A stretch of DNA of 64,000 nucleotides from Shewanella sp. ANA-3 (GCF_000203935.1 NC_008577.1:1-64000), one strand, 5' to 3'; positions 9,651 to 22,521 are shown, counted from the first letter of the stretch. Numbers and translations are program-made. The notes: generated by a model not told the origin, from the sequence alone.

Positions 9651-11033
9651 GTGGCGGTTTCACTTTGGCAACAATGTATCGGAAGACTGCAAGACGAGCT
9701 TTCTGCTCAGCAGTTCAGTATGTGGATCAGACCGTTACAAGCCGAAATGGATGGAGATACTTTGGTGCTTTATGCGCCTAACCGCTTCGTGCTCGATTGG
9801 GTTAGGGATAAGTACATCAATATCATTAATCAGTTTTTTACTGAGCAAATGGGTAATGATGCACCTAAGTTACGCTTCGATATCGGTAGCCGTCCGTCAG
9901 CGAAAAAGCCTGAGCCAGCTCCAGTTGCGGCTGTGCGTGTGCCTAATCCCCAAACTAAAGCTTCAGTAGGGACTTCATTTAATACCACTGAGCCTGTTGC
10001 TAACGCTAATCATCGCAGCAATATCAATCCCACTTACCAATTCGACAACTTCGTTGAGGGTAAGTCTAACCAACTCGGTAAAGCGGCCGCTCTGCAGGTT
10101 GCTGAAAATCCGGGTGGTGCCTATAACCCGCTGTTCCTTTATGGTGGTACGGGTTTAGGTAAGACCCACTTATTACATGCAGTCGGTAACGGCATCATCA
10201 AAAATAATCCCGATGCGAAAGTTGTGTACATGCACTCCGAGCGTTTTGTGCAAGACATGGTGAAAGCGCTACAAAACAATGCGATCGAAGAGTTCAAACG
10301 TTACTACCGCAGTGTCGATGCCCTGTTTATCGACGATATTCAATTCTTCGCCAATAAAGACAGATCGCAGGAAGAATTTTTCCATACCTTTAACGCGTTG
10401 CTTGAAGGTAATCATCAGATCATCCTGACATCGGATCGTTATCCTAAAGAGATCGACGGGGTAGAGGACAGATTAAAATCTCGCTTTGGTTGGGGCTTAA
10501 CGGTTGCGATTGAACCGCCAGAGCTTGAAACCCGTGTGGCGATTTTGATGCGTAAAGCCCAAGAGAGCGGTATCAATCTTCCCGACGAAGTCGCCTTCTT
10601 TATTGCTAAGCGCTTACGTTCGAACGTTCGCGAGTTAGAAGGGGCGTTAAACCGCGTTATCGCGAACGCTAACTTTACTGGCCGCCCAATTACAATTGAT
10701 TTTGTGCGTGAAGCCCTGCGTGACCTCTTGGCACTGCAGGAAAAATTAGTCACTATAGACAACATTCAGAAAACCGTAGCTGAATACTACAAAATCAAGA
10801 TGGCTGATATGTTGTCTAAGCGTCGTTCGCGCAGTGTTGCGCGCCCTAGACAAGTGGCCATGGCGTTATCCAAAGAATTAACTAACCAGAGCTTGCCGGA
10901 AATTGGTGATGCCTTTGGTGGTCGAGATCACACCACAGTGTTACATGCCTGTCGTAAGATTGCTCAGCTACGGGAAGAGAGTCACGACATTAAAGAAGAT
11001 TATGCTAACTTGATTAGAACCTTATCTTCTTAA
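9651..11033 (+). CDS. dnaA: Chromosomal replication initiator protein DnaA
   Basis: 460 residues from a GTG start; the N-terminus [15 protein letters not shown] aligns with E. coli DnaA, so the GTG is the right start. Domain I (1-85) mediates helicase loading, a variable linker follows (about 90-125), then the AAA+ domain with Walker [17 protein letters not shown] and Walker [10 protein letters not shown]. The C-terminal domain carries the DNA-binding signature [15 protein letters not shown]. DnaA-ATP binds the DnaA boxes in oriC 6 kb away and unwinds the origin. It heads the dnaA-dnaN-recF-gyrB cluster. Confidence 0.99.
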   Translation: MAVSLWQQCIGRLQDELSAQQFSMWIRPLQAEMDGDTLVLYAPNRFVLDWVRDKYINIINQFFTEQMGNDAPKLRFDIGSRPSAKKPEPAPVAAVRVPNPQTKASVGTSFNTTEPVANANHRSNINPTYQFDNFVEGKSNQLGKAAALQVAENPGGAYNPLFLYGGTGLGKTHLLHAVGNGIIKNNPDAKVVYMHSERFVQDMVKALQNNAIEEFKRYYRSVDALFIDDIQFFANKDRSQEEFFHTFNALLEGNHQIILTSDRYPKEIDGVEDRLKSRFGWGLTVAIEPPELETRVAILMRKAQESGINLPDEVAFFIAKRLRSNVRELEGALNRVIANANFTGRPITIDFVREALRDLLALQEKLVTIDNIQKTVAEYYKIKMADMLSKRRSRSVARPRQVAMALSKELTNQSLPEIGDAFGGRDHTTVLHACRKIAQLREESHDIKEDYANLIRTLSS

Positions 11034-11053
11034 AATCAAGGAATTTGGACACT

Positions 11054-12154
11054 ATGAAATTTTCAATTGATAGGGACGCCCTATTAAAGCCGCTTCAATT
11101 GGTTTGTGGTGCGGTAGAAAGACGCCATAACTTGCCTATTTTGGCAAATCTCCTTGTAGAAGTTAGTGGTCACTCACTCAAAATGACAGGTACCGACCTC
11201 GAAGTTGAGTTAGTGGGCCAGGCGGTCATTCATGGTGATATCGAAGAAGGTCGTACAACAGTTCCTGCTAAGAAACTGTTAGATATAGTTAAATCCTTAC
11301 CCGAGCAAAGCGAGCTTAAGGTCGAGCAACAAGATAACAAATGGTTATTACGCTCTGGCCGTAGCCGTTTCTCGCTGGCAACCCTGCCCGCAGAAGAATA
11401 CCCCAATGTGGAAGCCTTTCAGGCGGAAATCGAATTCACCCTTAAGCAAGGCGTGCTGAAGTCACTGATTGATGCGACTCAGTTTTCGATGGCGAACCAA
11501 GACGTTCGTTACTATCTGAATGGTTTATTGCTCGAAACCGAAGGTAATGTGCTGCGTGCCATTGCTACCGATGGTCACCGCTTAGCCTTAAGTCACAGAA
11601 CTATTGATGCGCAATTGCCTGAAAAACAAGTGATCGTGCCCCGTAAAGGCGTGATGGAAATGGCGCGTTTGTTGGAAGCCGATGATTTAGATATCGCAAT
11701 TGCCATTGGTGATAATGCGATTCGTGCGACCACCAGCACCACAGTTTTTACCAGTAAATTAGTCGATGGTCGTTTCCCCGATTATCGCCGTGTGTTACCT
11801 AAGGGCGGTGATAAAATCGTTATCGCCAGCCGTAACCACTTCAAACAAGCCTTAACCCGTGCTTCTATTTTATCGAATGAGAAGTTTCGCGGTGTACGCA
11901 TTCAGTTAGAAGCGGGATTACTGAAAATCACCGCCAATAACCCTGAGCAGGAAGAAGCGGAAGAAATCATCGATGTGGATTACAACAATCAGCCACTCGA
12001 AATTGGTTTCAACGTCAGTTACTTATTGGATGTGTTAAACAACCTTAAGTCCGATGATGTGCGTATCACCTTAATCGATGGTAACTCGAGTGCCTTATTG
12101 GAAAACCACCTGGAAGAAGATTCCATGTATGTGGTTATGCCGATGCGCTTATAG
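11054..12154 (+). CDS. dnaN: DNA polymerase III beta sliding clamp
   Basis: 366 residues from the ATG at 11054, exactly the E. coli length (MKFSIDRDALLKPLQ); a TTG nine bases upstream would only add three residues. DnaN forms a ring-shaped dimer that tethers polymerase III and other DNA enzymes. Family landmarks SRFSLATLPAEEYPN, QDVRYYLNG, ATDGHRLA, LVDGRFPDYRRVLP and the C-terminal YVVMPMRL are all present. It starts 20 bp after dnaA and is probably co-transcribed. Confidence 0.99.
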   Translation: MKFSIDRDALLKPLQLVCGAVERRHNLPILANLLVEVSGHSLKMTGTDLEVELVGQAVIHGDIEEGRTTVPAKKLLDIVKSLPEQSELKVEQQDNKWLLRSGRSRFSLATLPAEEYPNVEAFQAEIEFTLKQGVLKSLIDATQFSMANQDVRYYLNGLLLETEGNVLRAIATDGHRLALSHRTIDAQLPEKQVIVPRKGVMEMARLLEADDLDIAIAIGDNAIRATTSTTVFTSKLVDGRFPDYRRVLPKGGDKIVIASRNHFKQALTRASILSNEKFRGVRIQLEAGLLKITANNPEQEEAEEIIDVDYNNQPLEIGFNVSYLLDVLNNLKSDDVRITLIDGNSSALLENHLEEDSMYVVMPMRL

Positions 12155-12177
12155 TATTCCATTGCCTACTTTGTGCC

Positions 12178-12201
12178 ATACGCCGCTTTTTAGCGGCGTA
12201 T
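12178..12201 (+). terminator. Hairpin between dnaN and recF
   Basis: Perfect inverted repeat ATACGCCGCT / AGCGGCGTAT around a TTTT loop, 23 bp after the dnaN stop in a 162-bp gap. No T tract follows, so partial termination or an mRNA end-protecting hairpin is likelier than full termination. Confidence 0.45.
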
Positions 12202-12316
12202 ATGTCTTCAAGCCTTTATCCTTTGTTGCCTTATTTACTCGGATGGATGTGAATTGCGGTATGATGACTGTTCTGAGTCTTGGCCTAAGCCGTCGATGCG
12301 GTTTGATGAGTAACGC

Positions 12317-13399
12317 ATGAGTCTTATCCGTCTTAATATTGATTCTTTTCGCAATATTCAATTGGCGCAGCTGAGCCCAAGTTCTGGGATCAATCTGATT
12401 TATGGCCAAAACGGCAGCGGCAAAACCAGTATACTTGAGGCTATTTACTTTCTCGGGATGGGGCGTTCGTTTCGCAGTCATTTATCCCAACGGGTGATCA
12501 ATAACGAACAGGATAAGTTAACCCTGTTTGCGACCTTAAATTTACCCCGTGGTGACAGTAAAATCGGCTTGCGACGTTTCCGTAGTGGCGAAACCGAAGT
12601 CAAAATCGACGGAGAAAAGGTGAAACGGCTATCGACATTAGCCGAAACTTTACCTATCCAAGTGATCACGCCGGAAAGCTTTTCGCTCCTGTTTGAAGGT
12701 CCTAAATCCCGTCGGCAGTTTATCGATTGGGGTGCCTTTCATTCTGACCCGCAGTTTTATGCGGCATGGGTGAACGTAAGACGGGTTCTAAAGCAACGAA
12801 ATCAACTGCTTAGAAATAATTCTTCCTATGATCAAATCCAATATTGGGATAGGGAGTTTGTCCGTTATACCGAGCAGGTCACAGAAATACGAAACCGTTA
12901 TGTAGACTCGTTAAATGAGCTACTTAAGGGTATAATCGGGGAGTTTTTACCGCAGGTAGATGTTAAGGTTTCATTTACTCGCGGCTGGGATAGCAAAACG
13001 GATTTTGCACAACTTCTCGAATCCCAATATCCCAGAGATTTGGCTACGGGTCATACCGTCAGCGGTCCCCATAAAGCTGACCTCAGACTTCGTGTAGGTA
13101 GTTTACCGGCGCAGGATGCCATGTCCCGTGGTCAATTGAAATTATTAGTCTGTGCACTGCGTATTGCACAGGGAAAGTTGCTCAAACAACAAATAGATAA
13201 ACACAGTATTTATCTTGTGGATGATCTTCCATCCGAGTTGGATGCACAGCATAGGCAGCTATTGCTTAAGCAGCTAGTGGACACTGGTGCACAAGTGTTT
13301 GTCACTGCCATTGAGCCTGCAGCAATAGTCGATTCGTTACACATGCCTCCCAGTAGGATGTTCCATGTGGAACAGGGACGTGTAACGGTAATTGAATAA
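12317..13399 (+). CDS. recF: DNA replication and repair protein RecF
   Basis: 360 residues, SMC-like ATPase that helps load RecA at single-strand gaps with RecO and RecR. Walker A is [18 protein letters not shown] (residues about 30-47); the ABC signature region is [17 protein letters not shown] and Walker B is [11 protein letters not shown]. The ATG at 12317 starts the conserved [12 protein letters not shown]. The last codons spell MFHVEQ in a sequence one base away from a perfect parS site (13359-13374). It is 16 bp before gyrB. Confidence 0.98.
13359..13374. other. Degenerate parS-like site within recF
   Basis: TGTTCCATGTGGAACA differs from the palindromic parS form TGTTCCACGTGGAACA by one central base (a synonymous His codon change in recF). 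The central CACGTG is usually important for ParB binding, so activity is uncertain. Confidence 0.4.
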
Positions 13400-13406
13400 C
13401 CATTGA

Positions 13407-15833
<2,427 letters not shown>

Positions 15834-15872
15834 CATTTAGACGTTTAACGATCTATATCGTTAGTGATTGAT

Positions 15873-15902
15873 AAAAAAGGGAAAGCTTAGCTTTCCCTTT
15901 TT
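15873..15902. terminator. Terminator between gyrB and the GST gene
   Basis: AAAAAAGGGAAAGCT / AGCTTTCCCTTTTT hairpin with T runs on both strands, lying between the convergent gyrB and GST genes. Confidence 0.9.
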
Positions 15903-15915
15903 GTTTGGTAGAAAA

Positions 15916-16572
15916 TTATCTATCAACACCAGCTTCGTCGATGTCCACTATTTCAGTCTCGGCTTTGGCGGCTTGTATCCAGGCCTGCATTTCCGGTTGG
16001 CTCACAATAAATTCCATATAGGCTCGACTCGCTTGGGAGACTTCAATCTCATAGGTGAAGAAGCGCATCACAACCGGCGCAAACATCATATCGGCTATCG
16101 ACCACTTGCCAAATAACCAAGTGCCTTGGGCGGTGGCAAACTCTGCCATTTGCTGTGACCAGATACTGTCGATGCGGGCAATATCCTGCAATACGGCAGG
16201 GCTTAATTCGACATAACGATGGGCACGGATATTCATCGGCAGGGCATTTCGCAGGGCATGAAAGCCTGAATGCATTTCACAGGCGAAGGAGCGAGCCTTA
16301 GCTTTTTGTTTCGGGTCTTGTGGCCAAGCTGAGCCTGAAAGATAAGTATCGTTGATATATTCGCAAATCGACAATGAATCCCAAACCGTGATATTTCCAT
16401 CGATGAGTGTCGGAACTTTTAGGGTAGGCGAAATGGATTTGAGCCGCTGATAAAAGCTCTCGGTATCGAGCTGTAGTAGGATTTCATCGAACTGAATACC
16501 TGATTTTTCTGCCATTAACCAAGCGCGGAGCGACCAACTAGAGTAGTTTTTATTACCAATGTAGAGTTCCAT
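15916..16572 (-). CDS. Glutathione S-transferase family protein
   Basis: 218 residues from the ATG at 16572, chosen because an AGGAAGGTG ribosome site sits just ahead; the open frame extends 11 codons further upstream without such a signal. The N-terminal thioredoxin-like half starts MELYIGNKNYSSWSLRAWL, with the Ser-containing first-helix motif typical of this GST group, and SLSICEYINDTY contacts glutathione in relatives. The C-terminal half is helical. Substrate unknown. It is divergent from a LysR regulator that probably controls it. Confidence 0.88.
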   Translation of the reverse strand: MELYIGNKNYSSWSLRAWLMAEKSGIQFDEILLQLDTESFYQRLKSISPTLKVPTLIDGNITVWDSLSICEYINDTYLSGSAWPQDPKQKAKARSFACEMHSGFHALRNALPMNIRAHRYVELSPAVLQDIARIDSIWSQQMAEFATAQGTWLFGKWSIADMMFAPVVMRFFTYEIEVSQASRAYMEFIVSQPEMQAWIQAAKAETEIVDIDEAGVDR

Positions 16573-16631
16573 TTTCACCTTCCTGTTTGGGGTTGTGCTT
16601 ATCAATATAGGCGCTTGTACTTTGCATGACT

Positions 16632-16673
16632 AACGAATAGATTTGATGTCATCTATCAGCAAAACGAATAGAT
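16632..16673. promoter_or_regulatory. Candidate LysR operator between GST and LysR genes
   Basis: The 11-mer AACGAATAGAT occurs at 16632-16642 and again at 16663-16673, 31 bp apart (about three helical turns). An interrupted dyad ATCTAT-N11-ATAGAT spans 16651-16673. LysR proteins bind dyads of this T-N11-A type in the spacer between themselves and a divergent target, which is exactly this position. Confidence 0.5.
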
Positions 16674-16698
16674 AGACTGATCTCTGATAGGAAATATT

Positions 16699-17547
16699 AT
16701 GGAAATAGAAGCGTTGCGCAGCTTTGTGGCTTTTGTCGATACCGGGAGTTTTACCCGTGCGGCAATGCAAACCTATAAGACTCAATCTGCCGTCAGTATG
16801 CAAATGAAGCGCTTAGAGCAAGAGTTGGGAAAAACGCTCTTTGTAAAAGAGGGGCGAAACTTAGTCTTATCTACCGAAGGCCAACGTTTTGGCTTGTACG
16901 CTAAGCAATTACTGCAATTGCACGATGAGACTGTCACTACCATTAAGCAGACCCAAGTCGGCGCACAATTGCATTTGGGCTGTCCAGATGACTATGCCGA
17001 ATCCGTGTTGCCGCGGATAGTGGCGTTGTTACATGGTCACATTAAGCAACTCGATCTTCAAATTACCTGCGCCTCGAGCCAAAAGCTGCGGATCATGCTG
17101 GATTCTGGGCAGCTCGATGCGGCGATAGTGACTCGTTTGCCCGAGTCCGATGAAGGCTACTTATTACAAACCTCAAAAGGCGTTTGGGTGAGCGCGAGTG
17201 GTTCGAACTTGAGTGATGCCGATCCCTTACCCATAGCGCTATTCCAAAAGGACTGTAAATTCCATATTGCGGCGTTAGATGGATTGATGAAGCAAGATAG
17301 GCATTATCAGTTGTTAGCCTGTAGCAGCAGTGCTGCGGCTCTTAACGCGATAGTGGCTAAGAATTTGGCTATTAGTGCCATGGCCGAATGCAGTGTATCG
17401 GCACCACTGAATATTATTGATTCTGGAACACTTCCACCCTTGCCAGTGGTCGCCGTCGCACTGGTTATTTCCGCTAAAGCTTATTCACCAATCAATGCGG
17501 AGTTGGCAAAGCAAATTGCACAGGCCTATCAAGGCTACTTGGAATAA
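16699..17547 (+). CDS. LysR-family transcriptional regulator
   Basis: 282 residues. The N-terminal winged helix-turn-helix is clear: residues 1-60 contain EALRSFVAFVDTGSFTRAA, TQSAVSMQMKRLEQELGKTLFVKEGR. The rest is the periplasmic-binding-like effector domain (about 85-280), whose ligand I cannot infer. It is divergent from the GST gene with repeats in the shared 126-bp spacer, the standard arrangement for a LysR regulator and its target. A parS-like site begins at its stop codon. Confidence 0.93.
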   Translation: MEIEALRSFVAFVDTGSFTRAAMQTYKTQSAVSMQMKRLEQELGKTLFVKEGRNLVLSTEGQRFGLYAKQLLQLHDETVTTIKQTQVGAQLHLGCPDDYAESVLPRIVALLHGHIKQLDLQITCASSQKLRIMLDSGQLDAAIVTRLPESDEGYLLQTSKGVWVSASGSNLSDADPLPIALFQKDCKFHIAALDGLMKQDRHYQLLACSSSAAALNAIVAKNLAISAMAECSVSAPLNIIDSGTLPPLPVVAVALVISAKAYSPINAELAKQIAQAYQGYLE

Positions 17548-17563
17548 GGTTTCACGTGAAACA
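17548..17563. other. parS: parS-like centromere site
   Basis: GGTTTCACGTGAAACA matches the ParB-binding consensus TGTTTCACGTGAAACA at 15 of 16 positions, the mismatch being the first base. Located immediately after the LysR stop codon, about 14.5 kb right of oriC. Confidence 0.85.
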
Positions 17564-17705
17564 TTCGATTTGATAATGCAGCCTTAAGTCTAGGGACATA
17601 TAGTAAAGCTGCGCGTAATACATAATGTGACCACTAGTATATGAACTACAATGGACTGATAATTATGCAGGGTCAGTTAACTCAGCTCTAATAGGTTGGA
17701 ACGTC

Positions 17706-18749
17706 TTGATTAAGTCCATATTTAATAAAATTTTTAATATCCGCGAAGAGACAATACTGGAGCGACCTAAAAGCTTTAGTCAAACCGATCTCAGTAAATC
17801 GTTGGACAAAGTTTCAGCCCCTAAACGCCAAGAAGAACCCGTTGATACCGTGGTGAGTGTCGACTTAGAGGCGTTATTTTATAGTCTGTTGTTTCCTGCC
17901 AGAACCAAAGATGCTGGTGGCGTTGCCAATAACCTTGAGCGGCGAGTCATGGCAGAAATAGAGCTCGCCTTAGCATCGCCACAAGTGATAGCAGAAAAGG
18001 TGCTTAAGCTTCCCTCTAAGGTGTTGGAATTAGACCGTAAGTTAGCTGAGCCACAGTTTGATACTAAGGACTTGTTGGCGTTAATCGAGAAAGATCCCTT
18101 ACTAAGCGTCGAAGTGCTTAAGCTGTGCAACTCACCAGCCTTTAAGCGTGGAGATAGAGAGGTCACAAGCCTGCAGCAGGCTTTAGTGCAGCTCGGCCGT
18201 GAACAGTTACGCCGCTTTGTGACGAGTTGCCTAGTGCGTGAGATGCTCGATATTAAACCCATTTATTTTCGGCGCTTTGGTGCCGAAATTTGGCGTCATT
18301 CGATGCAGGTTGCCTTTTTAACCAGCGAACTGAGTGAAGAAGATAGAGACACGGCATTCCTATTAGGACTACTGCATGATGTGGGTAAGCTCGCCATCTT
18401 TAAAATGTTGCTCGATGCCTTTGTGCAGGCAGAACCGGGGGAGCAGCCAAATTCTTGGTTATTCCGACAAGTGATGACAGCAAAATCACTCACCTTAAGT
18501 GCTTTGTTGGCAAAGCATTGGCAATTGCCAAGTACCTTTGAAACCGAGCTTGATAAATTAGCCCATGTCCATACTCGGCCGAATGAGGGAATTGCCGCTG
18601 TGGTTTGGCGCGCCAATATCATCAGTGAGATTTCGATGTTGCAGCAAGCGGGAAAATTGCCTGCAGATATGCTGAGCAACTTGTTAGCCTTGGTTGGACT
18701 CGAGCCTGCTCAATTCGAAGCGTTGCACGAAAAACTTCAGCAGTTTTAA
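17706..18749 (+). CDS. HDOD domain protein
   Basis: 347 residues from a TTG start with AGGTTGGA upstream; the next in-frame ATG is about 80 codons in and would remove much of the N-terminal region, so the TTG is preferred but not certain. Residues about 100-300 form an HDOD domain (LPSKVLELDRKL... LSVEVLKLCNSPAFKRG), including an HDVGK at 224-228 that resembles the HD phosphohydrolase motif. HDOD proteins are commonly tied to signalling, with no proven catalysis in most. The N-terminal 90 residues are unrecognised. Neighbours give no functional clue. Confidence 0.82.
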   Translation: MIKSIFNKIFNIREETILERPKSFSQTDLSKSLDKVSAPKRQEEPVDTVVSVDLEALFYSLLFPARTKDAGGVANNLERRVMAEIELALASPQVIAEKVLKLPSKVLELDRKLAEPQFDTKDLLALIEKDPLLSVEVLKLCNSPAFKRGDREVTSLQQALVQLGREQLRRFVTSCLVREMLDIKPIYFRRFGAEIWRHSMQVAFLTSELSEEDRDTAFLLGLLHDVGKLAIFKMLLDAFVQAEPGEQPNSWLFRQVMTAKSLTLSALLAKHWQLPSTFETELDKLAHVHTRPNEGIAAVVWRANIISEISMLQQAGKLPADMLSNLLALVGLEPAQFEALHEKLQQF

Positions 18750-18761
18750 TATATTGCAGCC

Positions 18762-18794
18762 AATAAAAAACGCGCTATAAGCGCGTTTTTTATT
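18762..18794. terminator. Bidirectional terminator between HDOD gene and glyS
   Basis: AATAAAAAACGCGCT / AGCGCGTTTTTTATT hairpin with T runs on both strands between convergent genes. Confidence 0.92.
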
Positions 18795-18812
18795 GGCACT
18801 CTAACGTGCAAC

Positions 18813-20879
18813 TTACTGAAGCAGAGAAATATCCGCTACATGTAAGAACTGTTCACGTAGGTTATTTAGCAGAGCTAAGCGGTTGTTTTTCAATGCTTCG
18901 TCGTCCGCCATAACCATCACGTCTTCGAAGAACTGGTCAACGCTTTCACGTAAGCTCGCCAGCAGTGTTAATGCCTGTTGGTAATCAGCATTAGCGAACA
19001 GCGGAGCGAGTTGAGGCTGCAGTTCGGCAAGCTTAGCGGCTAATGCTTGTTCTGCGGCTTCGGCTAACAGAGCTGAGTTAATCGTGGTGGGTAATTCGCC
19101 TTCCACTTTCGCCAGAATGTTAGACACACGCTTATTCGCCGCTGCCAGAGCGCTAGAGGCTTCTAAGCTTCTGAAGTGTGATACCGCATTGATACGGCTA
19201 TCAAAATCAGCTGGGCGAGTTGGGCGACGTGCTAATACGGCGAGGATCACGTCAACCTCGATACCTTTATCTTGGTACCAAGCGCGGAAACGCGCCATTA
19301 GGAACTCAAGCACTTCATCGCTTGCATTCGCGTTGCTTAAGTTAGTGCCATGGAGTTCTTGAGCCTTGGCAATCAGGGTCACTAAGTCTAGTGGCAACTT
19401 GTTCTCAACGATAATGCGTAGCACACCGATAGCGGCGCGGCGCAGTGCGAATGGGTCGGCAGCGCCCTTAGGTGCCTGACCAATACCGAAGATACCGACT
19501 AAGGTATCGAGTTTATCCGCTAAGGCTACTGCGCAAGATACCGCTGCAGTAGGAACTGTATCGCCAGAGAATTTTGGCTTGTATTGCTCTTCCATGGCTA
19601 AGGCGACGGCTTCAGTTTCACCATCTAGGCGGGCGTAATGCATGCCCATAGTGCCTTGAGTATCGGTAAACTCCATCACCATATTGGTCATTAAGTCTGT
19701 TTTAGACAATAAACCAGCACGGGCTGCATCAACGGCGTTAGCGCCAGTTTGCTCGGCAATAAAGGCGGCTAGGGCAGAGATACGAGTGACTTTGTCTTTT
19801 AAAGTACCTAGTTGTTGTTGGAACAAGACGGTCTCAAGACTCGGTAAGCGTGATTCCAGCGTGTGCTTTTTGTCGGTATTGAAGAAGAACTCGGCATCGG
19901 CCAAGCGTGGACGAACCACCTTCTCGTTACCCGCAATAATTTGTGCCGGATCTTTTGATTCTATGTTAGCGACAAAGATGAAGTTTGGCAGTAACTTACC
20001 TGCATCATCGAACACTGGGAAGTATTTCTGATCGCCCTTCATCGTATAAACCAAGGCTTCTGAAGGCACGTTCAAGAACTTCTCTTCAAAGCTTGCGGTT
20101 AATACGACTGGCCATTCAACCAAAGAGGTGACTTCTTCCAGCAGGTCATCTTCGATATCTGCGGTGCCACCAATCTTAGCGGCCGCTTTTTCTGCATCGG
20201 CTTTAATTAAGGCTTTACGGCTTTCGTAATCGGCGATGACTTTACCTTTTTCTTTCAGTAGCGTCAGGTAGTTGTCTGCATGGTCAAGCTCGAAGCCTGT
20301 ACCCATAAAGCGGTGACCACGAACATTACGTGCCGATTTAATGCCAAGTAATTCACCTTCGATTAACTCACTGCCTAACAGCATAGTGGCTGTGTGAACA
20401 GGGCGAATGAATTGTGTCTTGCTGCTTCCCCAGCGCATTGGCTTAGGAATGGGTAACTTATCCAGCGCACGTTGCGCCATCGCAGCGATTAAGCTTTTGG
20501 TTTCAACGCCTTCGACTTTGGCGTTATAAACCAGCCATTCACCTTTATCGGTCACTAAACGCTCGGCTTGGTCAACGGTAATACCGTTACCACGTGCCCA
20601 ACCTTCTGCGGCTTTCGTTGGTTTACCTTCGGCATCGAATGCTGAGCTGACAGCTGGGCCGCGTTTTTCAACGATTTTGTCCGCTTGAGCAAGTGCTAGT
20701 TCTGTCACATTAATGGCGAGACGACGGGGTGCTGCATACCAAACAGCTGATTTAAAAGCTAAATCGGCTTTGGTTAATTCTTCGGTAAAATTCGCTAAGA
20801 AAGACTCAGCCAGTTTACGCAGCGCCTTTGGCGGCAGTTCTTCAGTGCCTAACTCGATGAGTAAGTTTTCAAAATTCAT
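18813..20879 (-). CDS. glyS: Glycine--tRNA ligase beta subunit
   Basis: 688 residues, the beta chain of the bacterial alpha2beta2 glycyl-tRNA synthetase. The start [21 protein letters not shown] and the internal segments [17 protein letters not shown] region, [12 protein letters not shown] and [29 protein letters not shown] match the family, and the C-terminal third is the anticodon-binding domain. The ATG at 20879 lies 9 bp after glyQ, so the two subunits are co-translated from one leftward transcript. Confidence 0.98.
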   Translation of the reverse strand: MNFENLLIELGTEELPPKALRKLAESFLANFTEELTKADLAFKSAVWYAAPRRLAINVTELALAQADKIVEKRGPAVSSAFDAEGKPTKAAEGWARGNGITVDQAERLVTDKGEWLVYNAKVEGVETKSLIAAMAQRALDKLPIPKPMRWGSSKTQFIRPVHTATMLLGSELIEGELLGIKSARNVRGHRFMGTGFELDHADNYLTLLKEKGKVIADYESRKALIKADAEKAAAKIGGTADIEDDLLEEVTSLVEWPVVLTASFEEKFLNVPSEALVYTMKGDQKYFPVFDDAGKLLPNFIFVANIESKDPAQIIAGNEKVVRPRLADAEFFFNTDKKHTLESRLPSLETVLFQQQLGTLKDKVTRISALAAFIAEQTGANAVDAARAGLLSKTDLMTNMVMEFTDTQGTMGMHYARLDGETEAVALAMEEQYKPKFSGDTVPTAAVSCAVALADKLDTLVGIFGIGQAPKGAADPFALRRAAIGVLRIIVENKLPLDLVTLIAKAQELHGTNLSNANASDEVLEFLMARFRAWYQDKGIEVDVILAVLARRPTRPADFDSRINAVSHFRSLEASSALAAANKRVSNILAKVEGELPTTINSALLAEAAEQALAAKLAELQPQLAPLFANADYQQALTLLASLRESVDQFFEDVMVMADDEALKNNRLALLNNLREQFLHVADISLLQ

Positions 20880-20888
20880 GTGTTACCT

Positions 20889-21794
20889 CTACTTACACAT
20901 TGGGAAGCCAAGCGCTTCGCGTGCCTGATAATAGGATTCAGCAACGGCTTTAGCCATGGTACGAACGCGCAGGATATAACGCTGACGTTCAGTCACTGAA
21001 ATGGCGTGGCGTGCATCGAGCAGGTTGAAGGCGTGAGAGGCTTTCATCACTTGCTCATAGGCGGGTAGAGGTAATGGTTTTTCAAGCGACAATAAATGCT
21101 GACACATCTTTTCGCATTGATCGAACAGGGCAAACATAAAGTCGACGTCTGCGTGCTCAAAGTTATAGGTCGATTGCTCAACTTCGTTTTGATGGAACAC
21201 ATCGCCGTAGGTGATGCGACCCATGGGGCCATCGGTCCATACGAGGTCGTACACGCTATCCACACCTTGGATATACATGGCGAGACGTTCTAAACCGTAG
21301 GTGATTTCACCCGTCACTGGGCTACACTCTAGACCACCGACTTGTTGGAAGTAAGTAAACTGAGTCACTTCCATGCCGTTTAACCAGACTTCCCAGCCTA
21401 GGCCCCATGCGCCTAATGTTGGTGATTCCCAGTTGTCTTCCACAAAACGGATATCATGGATTTGTGTATCAATACCAAGGGCTTGCAGAGAACCTAAATA
21501 GAGTTCTTGGATATTATCCGGTGACGGTTTTAACACGACTTGGAATTGGTAGTAGTGCTGCAGACGGTTTGGGTTTTCACCGTAACGGCCGTCGGTAGGG
21601 CGGCGCGATGGCTGCACATAGGCACTGCTCATTGGCTCAGGCCCTAAAGAGCGTAGGAAAGTTTGTGGGTGGAATGTACCTGCACCGACTTCCATATCTA
21701 GAGGTTGAACGATTGCACAGCCTTGCTGCGCCCAATATTCCTGTAGGGTTAGAATGAAACCCTGAAATGTTTTTACGTCGTGTTTCGTCGTCAT
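20889..21794 (-). CDS. glyQ: Glycine--tRNA ligase alpha subunit
   Basis: 301 residues, the catalytic alpha chain that forms glycyl-adenylate. Class II synthetase motifs are visible in [53 protein letters not shown] and [22 protein letters not shown]. First gene of glyQ-glyS; a TATAAT-like hexamer on the minus strand at 21839-21844 is a possible -10 element, but I see no good -35. Divergent from tag. Confidence 0.98.
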
Positions 21795-21912
21795 GTCTAC
21801 TTGTCTACTGCCGTCAGCTTTAATAGAAAATGGTTTCGATTATACCTTGTAGATCTCTGCTTATGTAGGTTATTTTTTACCTTCTTCGTTAAAACGTTAA
21901 GGTAGATAGGCC

Positions 21913-22488
21913 ATGGAAGAAATCCGCTGTAATTGGGTCAGTGATGATCCCTTGTATCGCGAGTACCACGATAAGGTGTGGGGGCGCCCAGTTTATGATT
22001 CGAAGGAGTTGTTTGCCAAGCTCTGTTTAGATGGGCAACAAGCTGGGTTGTCTTGGATTACTATCTTAAAGAAGCAGCAAAACTACGAACAAGCCTTTGC
22101 GGATTTTGAGCCAGCAGTGATTGCAACTTTTGACGACGCTAAAGTCGAGGAGTTGATGGCTAACCCAGGCATTGTGCGTAATCGCCTTAAGATCCATTCG
22201 ATTATTCGTAATGCAAAAGGTTACTTAGCCTACACTGCGGATGGCAAAGATTTTGCTGAATTTCTGTGGAGCTTTGTTGGTGGCAAGCCATTGGTGAATC
22301 AATTTACCTCCATGTCGCAGGTGCCTGCGCAAACACCTGAATCAGAGGCAATGTCTAAGGCATTAAAAAAGCTTGGCTTTAACTTTGTTGGTCCGACGAT
22401 TTGTTATGCTTTTATGCAGGCGGTGGGGATGGTGAACGATCATCTAGTTGATTGCATTGCCTATGATGCTTGCTGTGGCGGCAAATAA
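21913..22488 (+). CDS. tag: DNA-3-methyladenine glycosylase I
   Basis: 191 residues, full Tag length. Removes 3-methyladenine from alkylated DNA. The zinc ligands known for E. coli Tag have counterparts here: Cys near the N-terminus (EEIRCNWVSDD), His in YHDKVWGRP, and the C-terminal NDHLVDC pair. The conserved LCLDGQQAGLSWITILKKQ and FVGPTICYAFMQAVGMVNDH are present. Monocistronic, convergent with the large amidohydrolase gene, with a parS/terminator palindrome between them. Confidence 0.97.
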   Translation: MEEIRCNWVSDDPLYREYHDKVWGRPVYDSKELFAKLCLDGQQAGLSWITILKKQQNYEQAFADFEPAVIATFDDAKVEELMANPGIVRNRLKIHSIIRNAKGYLAYTADGKDFAEFLWSFVGGKPLVNQFTSMSQVPAQTPESEAMSKALKKLGFNFVGPTICYAFMQAVGMVNDHLVDCIAYDACCGGK

Positions 22489-22521
22489 GTCATACATCTA
22501 ATTGAGCTTAAATCCAAAATA

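Noticed and set aside
12078..12481. Two open frames over the dnaN-recF gap
   Set aside because: They overlap dnaN or recF in other frames and contain no conserved motif.
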